Shown: in pieces, positions 28,483-37,393 of the stretch
Layout of the letters: each line of letters starts with the position of its first letter
How positions within the stretch are numbered: the first letter of the stretch is position 1
Assembly: GCF_011694515.1 (NCBI RefSeq)
Contig: NZ_CP050192.1
Location: forward strand, 1,911,031-1,975,030
DNA: 64,000 nt
Direction of reading: 5' to 3'
Source: Mycobacterium sp. DL592
Lineage (GTDB): Bacteria > Actinomycetota > Actinomycetes > Mycobacteriales > Mycobacteriaceae
The notes under the pieces: generated by a model
What the model was told of the DNA's origin: nothing
Seen by the model: only the letters and a program-made list of their open reading frames with translations
Databases searched by the model: none
Translations under genes and position numbers: made by a program

Positions 28483-29664
28483 TCAGATCATCGCCCGCAG
28501 CGGACCCTCGGGTTCGACGCCGAAGGAGCTGAGAGCTGACGCATGGAAGACGGTGCCCGGCACGTGGATGGCGTGTGCCATACCGGTATGGGCGTCACGC
28601 CAGTACCGCTGCAGGGGCTTGTCCATGCGCATGCCGTTGCCGCCGGAGCGGGAGAAGATCTGGTCGACGGCCATCACCGCGCGCCACACCGCACGAACCT
28701 GGGTTCGACGGCCGGCGGCCCGGTCGGCGAACGAGACCTCCTTGCCGGAGTCGACCATGTCGTAGATGCGGTCGACGTTGGCCAGGATCTCCTGGCGGGC
28801 GGCGTTGATGTCGGCGGCGGCCTCACCGATCGCGTACATCACGTACGGGTCGTCCTTGATGGCCGTCCCGGCGGCGCTGACCCGCTCACGCTGGTAGTCG
28901 AGGTGGGCGGCCAGTGCGCCCTCGCAGATCCCGATGGTGGCCGAGGAGATGCCGAGGGGGAACATCGTCGACCAGGGCATCAGGTACAGGGTGTCGGTCA
29001 TGCCGGCTTCCCGCTGGGCGGTGCCGTCCATCACCTTGAACGCGTCCATGGTCCGGTATTCGGGGACGAAGGCATTGCGCACGATCACGTCCTTGGACCC
29101 GGTGCCGCGCAACCCGACGACATCCCACGAGTCCTCGACGATCTCGTAGTCCTTGCGGGGCAGGATCATGTGCAGCATCTGCGGTGGCATGACGGGTCTG
29201 CCCTCGGCATTGCCCAGCAGAGCACCGAGGAAGATCCAGTCGCAGTGGTCGGTGCCGGAGCTGAACTGCCAGCGGCCGTTGAAGATGTAGCCGCCGTCGA
29301 CGGGCACCGCCACACCCTGCGGTGCGTAGGGGGATGCCACCCAGGTGTCGACATCGTCGGCCCAGATCTCGGCGGCCACCCGCGGATCGGCATAGGCCAA
29401 CTGGTACGGGTGCACGCCCACGACACCGTTGATCCAGCCGGCAGCCGGGTCCAGTGCCGCGGTCGCCATCACCGTTTCGGCGAACTCGCGCGGGTGCACC
29501 TCGAGCCCGCCGTGCTCCTTGGGCTGCAGCAGGCGGATGTTGCCCGCCGACTTCATGATCTTCACTGTCTGCTCGGTCAGTTTGCCGATCTTCTCGGCCT
29601 CGACCGCGTGATCGCGCAACTGATCCGCGGCGTCCATGACTTTGTCGATAACCCGGGTTGTCAT
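28483..29664 (-). CDS. HsaA-like flavin-dependent monooxygenase
   Basis: 393 residues, acyl-CoA-dehydrogenase fold, group D monooxygenase. The start ATG 29664 has GAGGGA upstream. Segments WQFSSGTDHCDWIFLGALL, YEIVEDSWDVVGLRGTGSKDVIVRNAFVPEYR and QRYWRDAHTGMAHAIHVPGTVF are characteristic of HsaA/HpaB-like hydroxylases, and the length equals HsaA (about 394). HsaA hydroxylates 3-HSA to a catechol using FMNH2 from HsaB, then HsaC cleaves it, which fits the gene order. No HsaB reductase gene is in the window, so the reductase must be supplied elsewhere. Confidence 0.85.
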   Translation of the reverse strand: MTTRVIDKVMDAADQLRDHAVEAEKIGKLTEQTVKIMKSAGNIRLLQPKEHGGLEVHPREFAETVMATAALDPAAGWINGVVGVHPYQLAYADPRVAAEIWADDVDTWVASPYAPQGVAVPVDGGYIFNGRWQFSSGTDHCDWIFLGALLGNAEGRPVMPPQMLHMILPRKDYEIVEDSWDVVGLRGTGSKDVIVRNAFVPEYRTMDAFKVMDGTAQREAGMTDTLYLMPWSTMFPLGISSATIGICEGALAAHLDYQRERVSAAGTAIKDDPYVMYAIGEAAADINAARQEILANVDRIYDMVDSGKEVSFADRAAGRRTQVRAVWRAVMAVDQIFSRSGGNGMRMDKPLQRYWRDAHTGMAHAIHVPGTVFHASALSSFGVEPEGPLRAMI

Positions 29665-29775
29665 GCGTTTTCCCTCATTTGTCGGGCCTGGTTAGGCCAA
29701 TACTGAACCAGCGTGCCTGGCGGCGCGAGGAGTTGTCCCAATGAGCGGACCAGGCCCTTTTGGCCCTTTACAAGT

Positions 29776-29801
29776 CTGGTCTGATTTGTCAATGTGACCA
29801 G
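29776..29801. promoter_or_regulatory. Inverted repeats upstream of the BVMO gene
   Basis: A perfect CTGGTC...GACCAG pair (6 bp, 14-nt spacer, 29776-29781 and 29796-29801) encloses TTTGTCA-AT-GTGAC at 29785-29798, itself a GTCA-N3-TGAC palindrome. It abuts the BVMO ATG and lies in the divergent promoter region with the hsaA-like gene. A similar TTTGTCANNGTGAC occurs at 52145. Candidate operator of an unidentified repressor. Confidence 0.45.
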
Positions 29802-29802
29802 C

Positions 29803-31419
29803 ATGCAGAGAACCGGGCTGGCCGACCTCGACGCCGTCGTCGTCGGGGCCGGATTCGCGGGTTTGTACGCCCTGCACCGGCTGCGCTCGCAGGGTCTGGC
29901 CGTGCGGGTGTTCGAGGCGGCCCCCGGAGTGGGCGGCACCTGGTATTACAACCGCTACCCGGGCGCGCGCTGCGATGTTGAGAGCGTCGACTACAGCTAC
30001 TCGTTCTCCGAGGAACTGCAGCAGCAGTGGAACTGGACCGAGCGCTACGCCACGCAGCCCGAGATCCTCGAGTACCTCAACTGGGTCACCGACACACTCG
30101 ACCTGCGCCGCGACATCACCTTCGGCACGCGAGTGACGTCGGCGGTCCTCGACGAGGACACCCTGCGGTGGACGGTGAGCACCGACTCCGGTGAGGTGGT
30201 CAGCGCGCGGTTCGCCATCATGGCCACCGGCGCGCTGTCGGCGGCGATCACACCGGACTTCGCGGGGCTGGACAGCTTCTCCGGTGATGTGTTCCACACC
30301 GCGCACTGGCCGCACCAGGGCGTCGACTTAACCGGCAGGCGGGTCGCGGTCATCGGCACGGGATCCTCGGGCATCCAGTCGATTCCGCTGATCGCCGAAC
30401 AGGCCGCCCAGCTGTACGTCTTCCAGCGCACGCCCAACTACAGCGTCCCGGCCGGCAACCGGCCGCTGACCGCCGACGAGCTGGCCGAGGTCAAGGCGAA
30501 CTACGCCGAACGGCGGCGGATCTCGTTCCGCAGCGGCGGCGGCTCGCCCTATGTCGGCACCACGACGCCGACCCTGCAGGTGCCGCCGCAGGAGCGCCGG
30601 ATGGCCTTCGAAAGGCGTTGGCAGCTCGGCGGCGTGCTGTTCTCCAAGACGTTCCCCGACCAGATGACCGACCTCGCCGCCAACGACGAGGCCAGGAAGT
30701 TCTGGGAGGACAAGATCCGCGCGGTCATCGACGACCCCGCCGTCGCCGAACTGCTGATCCCCGACGACCATCCGATCGGGGCGAAGCGTATCTGCACCGA
30801 CTCGCAGTATTTCCAGACGTTCAACCGGCCCAACGTCGAGTTGGTCAGCGTGCGCCGGACCCCGATCGAGTCGATCGATGCCACCGGGATCTCCACCACC
30901 GCAGCCCATTACGACGTCGACGCGATCGTGTTCGCCACCGGCTTCGACGCACTGACCGGGTCACTGGGCAAGATCAGCATTATCGGCCGCGGGGGACGGG
31001 CGCTGTCCGAGGACTGGGCCCACGGCCCGCGGACCTATCTGGGGCTGGGCTGCGACGGGTTCCCGAACCTGTTCATGATCACCGGCCCGGGCAGCCCGGC
31101 AGTCCTGGCCAACATGGTGCTCGGAGCCGAGGCGCACGTCGACTGGATCGCCGAGGCAATCGGCTACCTCGACGAAAACGGCTACGCCGCATTAGAAGCC
31201 ACGCCCGACGCTGTGGAGCGCTGGTTGGCCGAGCTGTCGCAGCGCGTGGAGACCACGCTGTTCACCAAGGCCAACTCGTGGTACCTGGGCGCCAACGTGC
31301 CGGGCAAGCCGCGGGTGTTCATGCTGTTTTGCGGCGGGTTCGGCGTCTACAACGACATCTGCGCCGACGTGGCGGCAAGCGGCTACAAGGGGTTCGAACT
31401 CCTTGCGCCGCAAGGTTAG
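29803..31419 (+). CDS. Baeyer-Villiger monooxygenase (class B flavoprotein)
   Basis: 538 residues from ATG 29803; GTG 29794 is an alternative but falls inside a palindrome. FAD motif G15-A-G-F-A-G20, type I BVMO fingerprint F159-x-G-xxx-H165-xxx-W169-P, NADPH Rossmann motif G185-T-G-S-S-G190, and ATGF region (VFATGFDALTG). It converts ketones to esters or lactones with NADPH and O2. Beside KstD/Hsa-like genes a steroid or cyclic-ketone substrate is plausible (for example D-ring lactonisation); this is inference. The gene overlaps the hsaD-like gene tail-to-tail by 4 bp. Confidence 0.92.
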   Translation: MQRTGLADLDAVVVGAGFAGLYALHRLRSQGLAVRVFEAAPGVGGTWYYNRYPGARCDVESVDYSYSFSEELQQQWNWTERYATQPEILEYLNWVTDTLDLRRDITFGTRVTSAVLDEDTLRWTVSTDSGEVVSARFAIMATGALSAAITPDFAGLDSFSGDVFHTAHWPHQGVDLTGRRVAVIGTGSSGIQSIPLIAEQAAQLYVFQRTPNYSVPAGNRPLTADELAEVKANYAERRRISFRSGGGSPYVGTTTPTLQVPPQERRMAFERRWQLGGVLFSKTFPDQMTDLAANDEARKFWEDKIRAVIDDPAVAELLIPDDHPIGAKRICTDSQYFQTFNRPNVELVSVRRTPIESIDATGISTTAAHYDVDAIVFATGFDALTGSLGKISIIGRGGRALSEDWAHGPRTYLGLGCDGFPNLFMITGPGSPAVLANMVLGAEAHVDWIAEAIGYLDENGYAALEATPDAVERWLAELSQRVETTLFTKANSWYLGANVPGKPRVFMLFCGGFGVYNDICADVAASGYKGFELLAPQG

Positions 31420-32306
31420 CCGCGCTGAAGGAAGCTCAGTGCGGTCGCTTCGAAGGCCTGCTTCTGCTCGATCATCACCCAGTGCCCGCAGTTCGGGAAG
31501 ACATGCAGTTCGGCGTCGGGGATGGTGCGCATCGGGACCAGTGACATATCCAGCGGGCTGACCCGGTCATCACGCCCCCAGGTCAGCAGGGTGGGTGCCT
31601 TGACCTTATGCATGATCGCCCAGGGCAGCGGAAAATCAGCGTTTCGCATCATCTTCGTCATCGCCGCGAAGGCGGCCTTGCCGTACATCCGGCGCGCGCT
31701 GGCCAGCGTCTCGGGATCGGTGGCCAGCTCCCAGCGTTCGTTGATCAGCGTCTCGGTGACCAGGTCCTGGTTGTAGACCATCGAGTTGAGCCAGTCGACG
31801 AGGCGCTGGCGGGTGGGATCCTCGGTGAACTCCTGCAGCAGCCGGATTCCCTCACTGGGGCCTGGGCTGTAGATGTTGGTGCCGATCCCGCCGATGGTGA
31901 TGAGCTTGCCGATGCGGTCGGGGTGATTGATCGCGAAGTTGATACCGACGCCGCCGCCCATCGAGTTGCCGATCACGTCGACCCGGTCGAGTCCCAGCGC
32001 GTCGACGAACACCGGCACGGCGGCCTGGGCGTCGAGCATCGGGTGACCGCCGAAGTCGTCACTGACGCCGAAGCCCGGGAACTCCAGCACCAGGCACCGG
32101 AAGTGTTCGGCGAAGAACGCCAGGTTGCCGCGGTAGTTGCGCCAGCCGGTCACGCCGGGGCCCGATCCGTGCAGCAGAAGCAGCGTGGGGCCCTCGCCGG
32201 CCTCGTGATAGCGCAGAACGCCCTTGTCGGTGCTGATTTCCCGCAGCGTGCCTTCGTAACTGGTGTCCACGTCTGCTATCCGATCATTTGCGGTCGTGTT
32301 GCTCAA
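31416..32306 (-). CDS. HsaD-like meta-cleavage product hydrolase
   Basis: 296-residue alpha/beta hydrolase of the C-C bond hydrolase (BphD/HsaD) class. Catalytic triad: S115 in GNSMGG, D247 in GRDDRVSPLD, H275 in CGHWVMIEQ. The oxyanion-hole region LLLHGSGPG and the lid segment MVYNQDLVTETLINERW fit the family. HsaD hydrolyses 4,9-DSHA made by HsaC. With the HsaA- and HsaC-like genes this gives three consecutive steps of aromatic-ring opening, although it is separated from them by the BVMO gene. Confidence 0.9.
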   Translation of the reverse strand: MSNTTANDRIADVDTSYEGTLREISTDKGVLRYHEAGEGPTLLLLHGSGPGVTGWRNYRGNLAFFAEHFRCLVLEFPGFGVSDDFGGHPMLDAQAAVPVFVDALGLDRVDVIGNSMGGGVGINFAINHPDRIGKLITIGGIGTNIYSPGPSEGIRLLQEFTEDPTRQRLVDWLNSMVYNQDLVTETLINERWELATDPETLASARRMYGKAAFAAMTKMMRNADFPLPWAIMHKVKAPTLLTWGRDDRVSPLDMSLVPMRTIPDAELHVFPNCGHWVMIEQKQAFEATALSFLQRG

Positions 32307-32385
32307 CGGCGGGTTCCGGTCAGTGAGCGGGCGACAGAGTCGTCGTATCAGTCATCACATCAGCAACACTGGTCACATCGTGCGG

Positions 32386-32391
32386 TATCCT
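32386..32391 (+). promoter_or_regulatory. Possible -10 element for the cyclase-like gene
   Basis: TATCCT fits TAnnnT and lies 48 bases before the chosen ATG at 32440, giving a short 5' leader containing the GAAGGG ribosome site at 32428-32433. No clear -35 element. Confidence 0.35.
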
Positions 32392-32439
32392 GCTCGAGGA
32401 AGCGTGTCTGTGCGCGCCGTGCCGGGCGAAGGGATGCCT

Positions 32440-34665
32440 ATGACGCAAGTGTCTGATTCAGACGCTGCGGAGGCCGTCACCGAACCTACGGGGGAAGCCA
32501 AACCGGCAATGACCAGGCTGGACCGGATCCGGCGCCGCCGCCCGCTCAGCCACGTAAGTATCCAGTCGAAACTCATCCTGATGATGGTGCTGTGCACCAT
32601 ACTGGCGGCGACGGTCGTCGGCGGCATCGCGTTCCAAGCCGGCCGCACCTCGCTCCGCAATGCGGTGTTCGACCGGCTGACCGAATTACGCGAGTCCCAA
32701 ACCCGGTCGCTGCAGGAGCAGATCTCCGACCTGAAGAATTCCCTCATCATCTACACCCACGGTGTGGTCGCGCGCGACGCACTGGAGGCGTTCACCGCCG
32801 GGTTCAACCAATTGGCTAACGCCCAGATCAGCCCGGCGCAGTGGCAGAACATCGGTGACTACTACAACAACTCGTTCATCAAAGAGACCGAGAAGTACAG
32901 CGGCACGAAACTGGACGCCGCCGCGCTCCTACCCGCTTCCAATGCCCAGCGTTACTTGCAGGCCAACTACACGGCCACGCGTCCGCACAACCTTGACGAC
33001 GGCGACGATTACGCGATTGCCCTTGACGACGCCCACGACGGCAGCGCGTGGTCGGCGGCGAACGCTCATTTCCAGGACTTCTTCCGGCAGATCACGACAA
33101 GGTATGAATTTCAGGATGCCTTGCTGATCGATGCCAGCGGCAACGTCGTTTACACCGCCTACAAGGACGTCGACCTCGGCACCAACATCGTGGCCGGCCC
33201 CTTTGCCGGATCCAAACTCCAGGAGGCCTATCTCAAGGCGATGTCGTCCAACGCCGTCGACTATGTCGGATTCACTGACTTCGAGTTCTATCAACCGGCC
33301 GAAAACTCGCCGACCGCGTGGATGGTGGCACCGTTGCGCCGGGACGGCCGCGCGGAAGGTGTTCTCGCGCTGCAGTTCCCCATCACGAAGATCAACCGCC
33401 TGATGACCTTCGATAAGAAGTGGCAGGATGTTGGCCTCGGCCAGACGGGGGAGACGATCCTGGCGGGGCCAGACGAGCTCATGAGGTCGGACTCTCGGGT
33501 CTTCCTGGAGGACCCGCAGCGCTACAAACGTGATGTCGTCCAAGCAGGCACTCCGCCCGACGTCGCCGACATGGCCATCCGTCAGGGTGGGACGACGTTG
33601 GTGCAGCCGCTGTCCTCGCCCGCCACCAGGAACGCCCAGAGGGGAGAGTCTGGCACCCTGGTCGCCGCCGATTACCTCGGCCAGGACACTCTGCAGGCCT
33701 ATGCGCCGCTCGTGGTCAAGGACTCCGAGCTGCACTGGTCGATCGTCGCTAAGGTCGATACCGCCGAAGCCTTTGCCAAGGAAGCCACGTTTACCAAGAC
33801 CATGGTGGTGGTGACCGCGGGCATGATCTTCCTGGTCTGTCTGCTGGCGATCATGCTGGCCCAGATCTTCGTTCGCCCCATCAGGCGCCTCGAGGCCGGT
33901 GCGCTGCGAATCGGCTCGGGTGACTACGAAGTTGCAATCCCCGTCACCACGCGGGACGAAATTGGCGACCTCACAACAGCTTTCAATGAGATGGGTCGCA
34001 GTCTCACTGTCAAGGAAGATCTCATCAACCAACAGCGGCGCGAGGCCGACGCTCTGCTGAAGTCACTGATGCCAGAGACCATCGCCGAACGGTTCAAGCA
34101 GGGTGAAGAGAGTATCTCCGTTGAGCACAAGAACGTGACGGTGATCTTCGCTGACATCATCGGGCTGGATCGGCTTCAGGTCGAGCTGTCATCGCGGGAA
34201 TCGCTGACAAAGGTCAACGAGCTCATCCGGCAGATGGACGCTGCCGCCGACAGTTTGGGTATGGAGCGGGTGCACACCGTTCGCAACGGCTACCTCGCCA
34301 GCTGTGGTCTGACGGTGCCCCGGCTCGACAACGTCCGCAGGACCGTCGACTTCGCCCTGGAGTGTCAGCGAATCGTCGAGCGATTCAACGCAGAGACCGA
34401 CAACAACCTCAGCCTGCGGGCCGGCATCGACACCGGGTCGGTCAGCAGCGGTCTGTTCGGCCAGCCGTCGGTGGTCTACGACATGTGGGGCGCGGCGGTG
34501 AATCTCGCCCACCAGATCAAGAACGGCTCGCCGCAGCCGGGGATCTACGTCACCTCGCGGGTATACGACAACCTGCAGGAAACCATGCAGTTCACGTCCG
34601 CTGGAACGGTGACAGTCGACGGCGCGTCCGAACCCGTGTGGCAGTTGTCGGAGCGTGAGCGATGA
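32440..34665 (+). CDS. Cache-HAMP receptor with degenerate class III cyclase domain
   Basis: 741 residues from ATG 32440 (GAAGGG six bases upstream). Transmembrane helix ~45-65, a large extracytoplasmic double-Cache-like sensor (~70-450), second helix (VVVTAGMIFLVCLLAIMLAQI), HAMP, then a class III nucleotidyl cyclase domain. Metal Asp D572 (FADIIG) and D681 (YDMWG) remain, but the usual K-x-x-G-D reads H612-T-V-R615-N616, losing the adenine-contact Lys and the second metal Asp. The transition-state Arg after N688 is Q692. Catalysis is therefore doubtful. It overlaps the next gene by ATGA. The pair resembles my recollection of M. tuberculosis Rv2435c/Rv2434c. Confidence 0.88.
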   Translation: MTQVSDSDAAEAVTEPTGEAKPAMTRLDRIRRRRPLSHVSIQSKLILMMVLCTILAATVVGGIAFQAGRTSLRNAVFDRLTELRESQTRSLQEQISDLKNSLIIYTHGVVARDALEAFTAGFNQLANAQISPAQWQNIGDYYNNSFIKETEKYSGTKLDAAALLPASNAQRYLQANYTATRPHNLDDGDDYAIALDDAHDGSAWSAANAHFQDFFRQITTRYEFQDALLIDASGNVVYTAYKDVDLGTNIVAGPFAGSKLQEAYLKAMSSNAVDYVGFTDFEFYQPAENSPTAWMVAPLRRDGRAEGVLALQFPITKINRLMTFDKKWQDVGLGQTGETILAGPDELMRSDSRVFLEDPQRYKRDVVQAGTPPDVADMAIRQGGTTLVQPLSSPATRNAQRGESGTLVAADYLGQDTLQAYAPLVVKDSELHWSIVAKVDTAEAFAKEATFTKTMVVVTAGMIFLVCLLAIMLAQIFVRPIRRLEAGALRIGSGDYEVAIPVTTRDEIGDLTTAFNEMGRSLTVKEDLINQQRREADALLKSLMPETIAERFKQGEESISVEHKNVTVIFADIIGLDRLQVELSSRESLTKVNELIRQMDAAADSLGMERVHTVRNGYLASCGLTVPRLDNVRRTVDFALECQRIVERFNAETDNNLSLRAGIDTGSVSSGLFGQPSVVYDMWGAAVNLAHQIKNGSPQPGIYVTSRVYDNLQETMQFTSAGTVTVDGASEPVWQLSERER

Positions 34666-36077
34666 CGGACATCTTCAGGTCGACATGGTTCTACTGGGCG
34701 GTCGGGATCGCCTTCGGTCTCCCCCTGGGACTGGTGATTCTCACCGAGTGGCAGCATATCCTGCAGCGTAAGCAGAGCTTCCTTGTTCGCCCTGTGACCA
34801 TACTGCGGAATTATCTGTTGCCGCTGACCGCACTCTTGTTGCTGATGTTGGAAGCCAATCAGATTCCACCACAAGAAACTTCGGTGCGGGTGGTGGGCAC
34901 CCTGGTCGCGTTCGTGGTGCTCGTGCTCATGCTGTCGGGTATCAAGGCGGCGCTGTTCCAAAGCGCTCCTGACGGATCGTGGCGCAAGAGGATCCCGTCA
35001 ATTTTCCTCGATGTGCTGCGCTTCGTGCTGATCGCGGTGGGGTTGGCGATGATTTTCGCCTACATCTGGGGCGCAAACGTCAAGGGCTTGTTCACCGCAC
35101 TCGGCGTCACGTCGATCGTGGTCGGTCTGACTCTGCAGAACTCGGTAGGCCAGATCATCTCCGGCCTGCTGATGCTGTTCGAGCAGCCTTTTCGGCTGGG
35201 GGACTGGATCGAGACCGCACAGGCAAAAGGCAAAGTCATCGAGGTCAACTGGCGGGCAACTCATCTCGAGACGGGCACCGGACTTCAGATCACACCGAAC
35301 TCGATGCTGGCCGCAGCCTCATTCACCAACCTGAGCCGGCCGGCTGGCAAGCATTCGTTGGCTGTCACCACTGTGTTCGCGGTAGACGATCCCCCAGAGA
35401 AGGTGTGTGCCCTGCTCGCCCGGTTGGCCGCTGCACTACCGCAGTGCGACCCGGACCGCTCGCCGTCGGCGGTGCCCTCGGGTGCTATGGAGTATCGCAC
35501 CAAGATTCCGCTGAATTCGCCGGCAGAGGACGGTAGGGCCAAAGCCACCTTTCTGCGGTGGTTGTGGTACGCCTCGAGGCGTGAGGGATTGCATCTGGAT
35601 GAGGCACAGGATGAGTTCTCGACGGAGGACAGGATCACCGAGGCCATCTCCAGGGTGGTCGGGCCCACGTTCCGGCTAAGCGGCGACGAGCAGCGGGCTT
35701 TGATCGCGCACGCCAAGCTCGAACGCTACGCGGACGGCGAGCGGATCCAGCGGATCGGAGAGGTCCCCGACGGACTGACCTTCATCCTGTCGGGGGAAGT
35801 GCAGATGACCGCGCCTCTCGAGGATGGTTCTGAGACGGTTCTGTGGTCGCAGGGGGAGGGCTCCTTCCTTGGCCAGTCCGCGTTGACACGACAGGCGGTG
35901 CTCGGATCGGCTTATGCCGACGGCGAAGTCACCACAGTGCACGTTGGCCGTGACAAGATGGCCGACCTTGTGCACCAGAACCCCCAACTCCTGCAGGAGC
36001 TGGGGCAGACCATCGAGGAGCGCCGTGCCCACGTCCGGCGGGCGATGGAACAGACCGCCGACGCCGATATCGATTGA
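34662..36077 (+). CDS. MscS-type channel fused to a cyclic-nucleotide-binding-like domain
   Basis: 471 residues. Several N-terminal helices, then the MscS pore helix and beta domain (LGVTSIVVGLTLQNSVGQIISGLLMLFEQPFRLGDWI, residues ~145-190; THLETGTGLQITPNSML), and a C-terminal CRP/cNMP-type jelly roll (~345-455: ERYADGERIQRIGEVPDGLTFILSGEVQM). The phosphate-binding cassette reads G404-Q405-S-A-L with no clear Arg, where cAMP binders have G-E...R-x-A. This is bCNG/MscS-CNBD architecture. The start overlaps the receptor gene by ATGA, so the two are co-translated, and a receptor-gated channel is inferred. Confidence 0.88.
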   Translation: MTDIFRSTWFYWAVGIAFGLPLGLVILTEWQHILQRKQSFLVRPVTILRNYLLPLTALLLLMLEANQIPPQETSVRVVGTLVAFVVLVLMLSGIKAALFQSAPDGSWRKRIPSIFLDVLRFVLIAVGLAMIFAYIWGANVKGLFTALGVTSIVVGLTLQNSVGQIISGLLMLFEQPFRLGDWIETAQAKGKVIEVNWRATHLETGTGLQITPNSMLAAASFTNLSRPAGKHSLAVTTVFAVDDPPEKVCALLARLAAALPQCDPDRSPSAVPSGAMEYRTKIPLNSPAEDGRAKATFLRWLWYASRREGLHLDEAQDEFSTEDRITEAISRVVGPTFRLSGDEQRALIAHAKLERYADGERIQRIGEVPDGLTFILSGEVQMTAPLEDGSETVLWSQGEGSFLGQSALTRQAVLGSAYADGEVTTVHVGRDKMADLVHQNPQLLQELGQTIEERRAHVRRAMEQTADADID

Positions 36078-36085
36078 GCCGCATC

Positions 36086-37285
36086 ATGGCTCGCACCGCC
36101 TATGACCTCGTCGTGGTGGGCGCCGGCATTGTGGGGCTGGCCGTCGCGCGGGAATGGCTGGCGCGACGTCCGCAGGATTCGGTGGCGGTGCTTGAACGTG
36201 AAGCCGGGCCGGCACGCCACCAGAGCGGGCACAACTCGGGAGTCATCCACGGCGGCATCTACTATCAGCCCGGTTCGCTGAAAGCACGGCTGTGTGTCGA
36301 GGGCGCGCGACTGATGTATGAGTTCTGCGAGCAGCACGGCATCGCCCATGAGCGCTGCGGCAAGCTGATCGTGGCGGTCTCCGCCAGTGAACTGCCGCGA
36401 CTGGACGACCTGGAGGCCAGGGGCCGGGCCAATGCCGTGCCAGGCCTGCGCCGGGTCCGCGCGGCCGAGATCACCGAGATCGAGCCCAATGCCGTTGGTG
36501 TGCAAGCACTGCACGCGCCCAACACCGGCATCGTGGACTATCCGGCGGTTGCGCGGGCACTGGTGCAGGAGCTGACTGCGGCCGGTGCGACGATCCGGTT
36601 CGGCACCGACGTCCGCAGTATCGACGGTGCGAAGTCACCGGTGGTGCTCACCGGTCATGGTCCGGTGCGGGCCGGGACTGTGATCGCCTGCGCCGGATTG
36701 TGGTCCGACCGGTTGGCCCGGCGTGCGGGAGCTCCGCGCGACCCCCGGATCATCCCATTCCGCGGCGCCTATCTAGGACTCACGCCGACCGCACAGCCGC
36801 GTCTAAACGGCATGATCTATCCGGTGCCCAACCCCGAACTGCCGTTCCTGGGCGTGCACATCACCAAGCACATCGACGGTTCGGTGAGCCTAGGTCCGAC
36901 CGCCATGATGGTGGCGGCCCGCGACGGCTACTCGCTGCGCCGTTGGAACTGGCGCGACGCGTGGGAGTCGGCGAGCTGGCCGGGCACCTGGCATGTGGCG
37001 CATAGATATTGGCGGGTCGGGTTCGACGAGATCCGGATGGCGGCGAGCCGGCGCGCATTCGTACGCGCCGCGGAGCGCTACATGCCGGGTTTGTCGGTGG
37101 CCGACCTCGACGGGACCGCGCACGCCGGGGTGCGGGCCCAGGCCGTCGGCCGCGACGGCACCCTTGTCGACGACTTCGTGATCTCCCGCATCGGTGCGGT
37201 GTCCCATGTGCGCAACGCCCCCTCGCCGGCGGCCACCTCGGCGTTCGCGTTGGCGCGCGAACTCGTCGACCGGGTCACTGCCTGA
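36086..37285 (+). CDS. lhgO: L-2-hydroxyglutarate oxidase LhgO-like
   Basis: 399 residues from ATG 36086; a TTG at 36074 overlapping the previous stop is less likely. DAO-type FAD flavoprotein: VVVGAGIVGLAVAREWLARRP at the N-terminus, the LhgO hallmark HQSGHNSGVIHGGIYYQPGS, CGKLIVA, TGIVDYPAVARAL, PFRGAYLGL and SLGPTAMM, ending GVRAQAVGRDGTLVDDFVI. It oxidises the metabolic by-product L-2-hydroxyglutarate to 2-oxoglutarate, passing electrons to quinone. It follows the channel gene by 8 nt, probably as a passenger in the operon. Confidence 0.92.
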   Translation: MARTAYDLVVVGAGIVGLAVAREWLARRPQDSVAVLEREAGPARHQSGHNSGVIHGGIYYQPGSLKARLCVEGARLMYEFCEQHGIAHERCGKLIVAVSASELPRLDDLEARGRANAVPGLRRVRAAEITEIEPNAVGVQALHAPNTGIVDYPAVARALVQELTAAGATIRFGTDVRSIDGAKSPVVLTGHGPVRAGTVIACAGLWSDRLARRAGAPRDPRIIPFRGAYLGLTPTAQPRLNGMIYPVPNPELPFLGVHITKHIDGSVSLGPTAMMVAARDGYSLRRWNWRDAWESASWPGTWHVAHRYWRVGFDEIRMAASRRAFVRAAERYMPGLSVADLDGTAHAGVRAQAVGRDGTLVDDFVISRIGAVSHVRNAPSPAATSAFALARELVDRVTA

Positions 37286-37370
37286 CGGTCAGTACTGCCG
37301 GTTCGGCCCGCAGCAGCTTGAGCATGGTGAGGTAATTGCCCCAGTCGAAGTAGAACCGTGCTGCGGTCAT
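37275..37370 (-). CDS. Possible 31-residue protein
   Basis: An ATG-initiated frame of 31 codons (MTAARFYFDWGNYLTMLKLL...) with high third-position GC fills the gap between lhgO and the palindrome at 37394. An in-frame TAG four codons upstream excludes a longer protein. There is no Shine-Dalgarno. An aromatic/Leu amphipathic core is visible, and no family is recognised. It overlaps the lhgO 3' end by 11 bp. Confidence 0.35.
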   Translation of the reverse strand: MTAARFYFDWGNYLTMLKLLRAEPAVLTVRQ

Positions 37371-37393
37371 CGCCGAAGGCTAAGTCGATAAAA

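Noticed and set aside
28543..29706. A 387-codon plus-strand frame over the hsaA-like gene
   Set aside because: Antisense shadow with Gly/His/Val-rich low-complexity translation; the minus strand matches HsaA in length and motifs.
36074..36085. TTG start for lhgO overlapping the channel stop
   Set aside because: The ATG at 36086 gives the usual N-terminus just before the FAD motif, and TTG starts are rarer.
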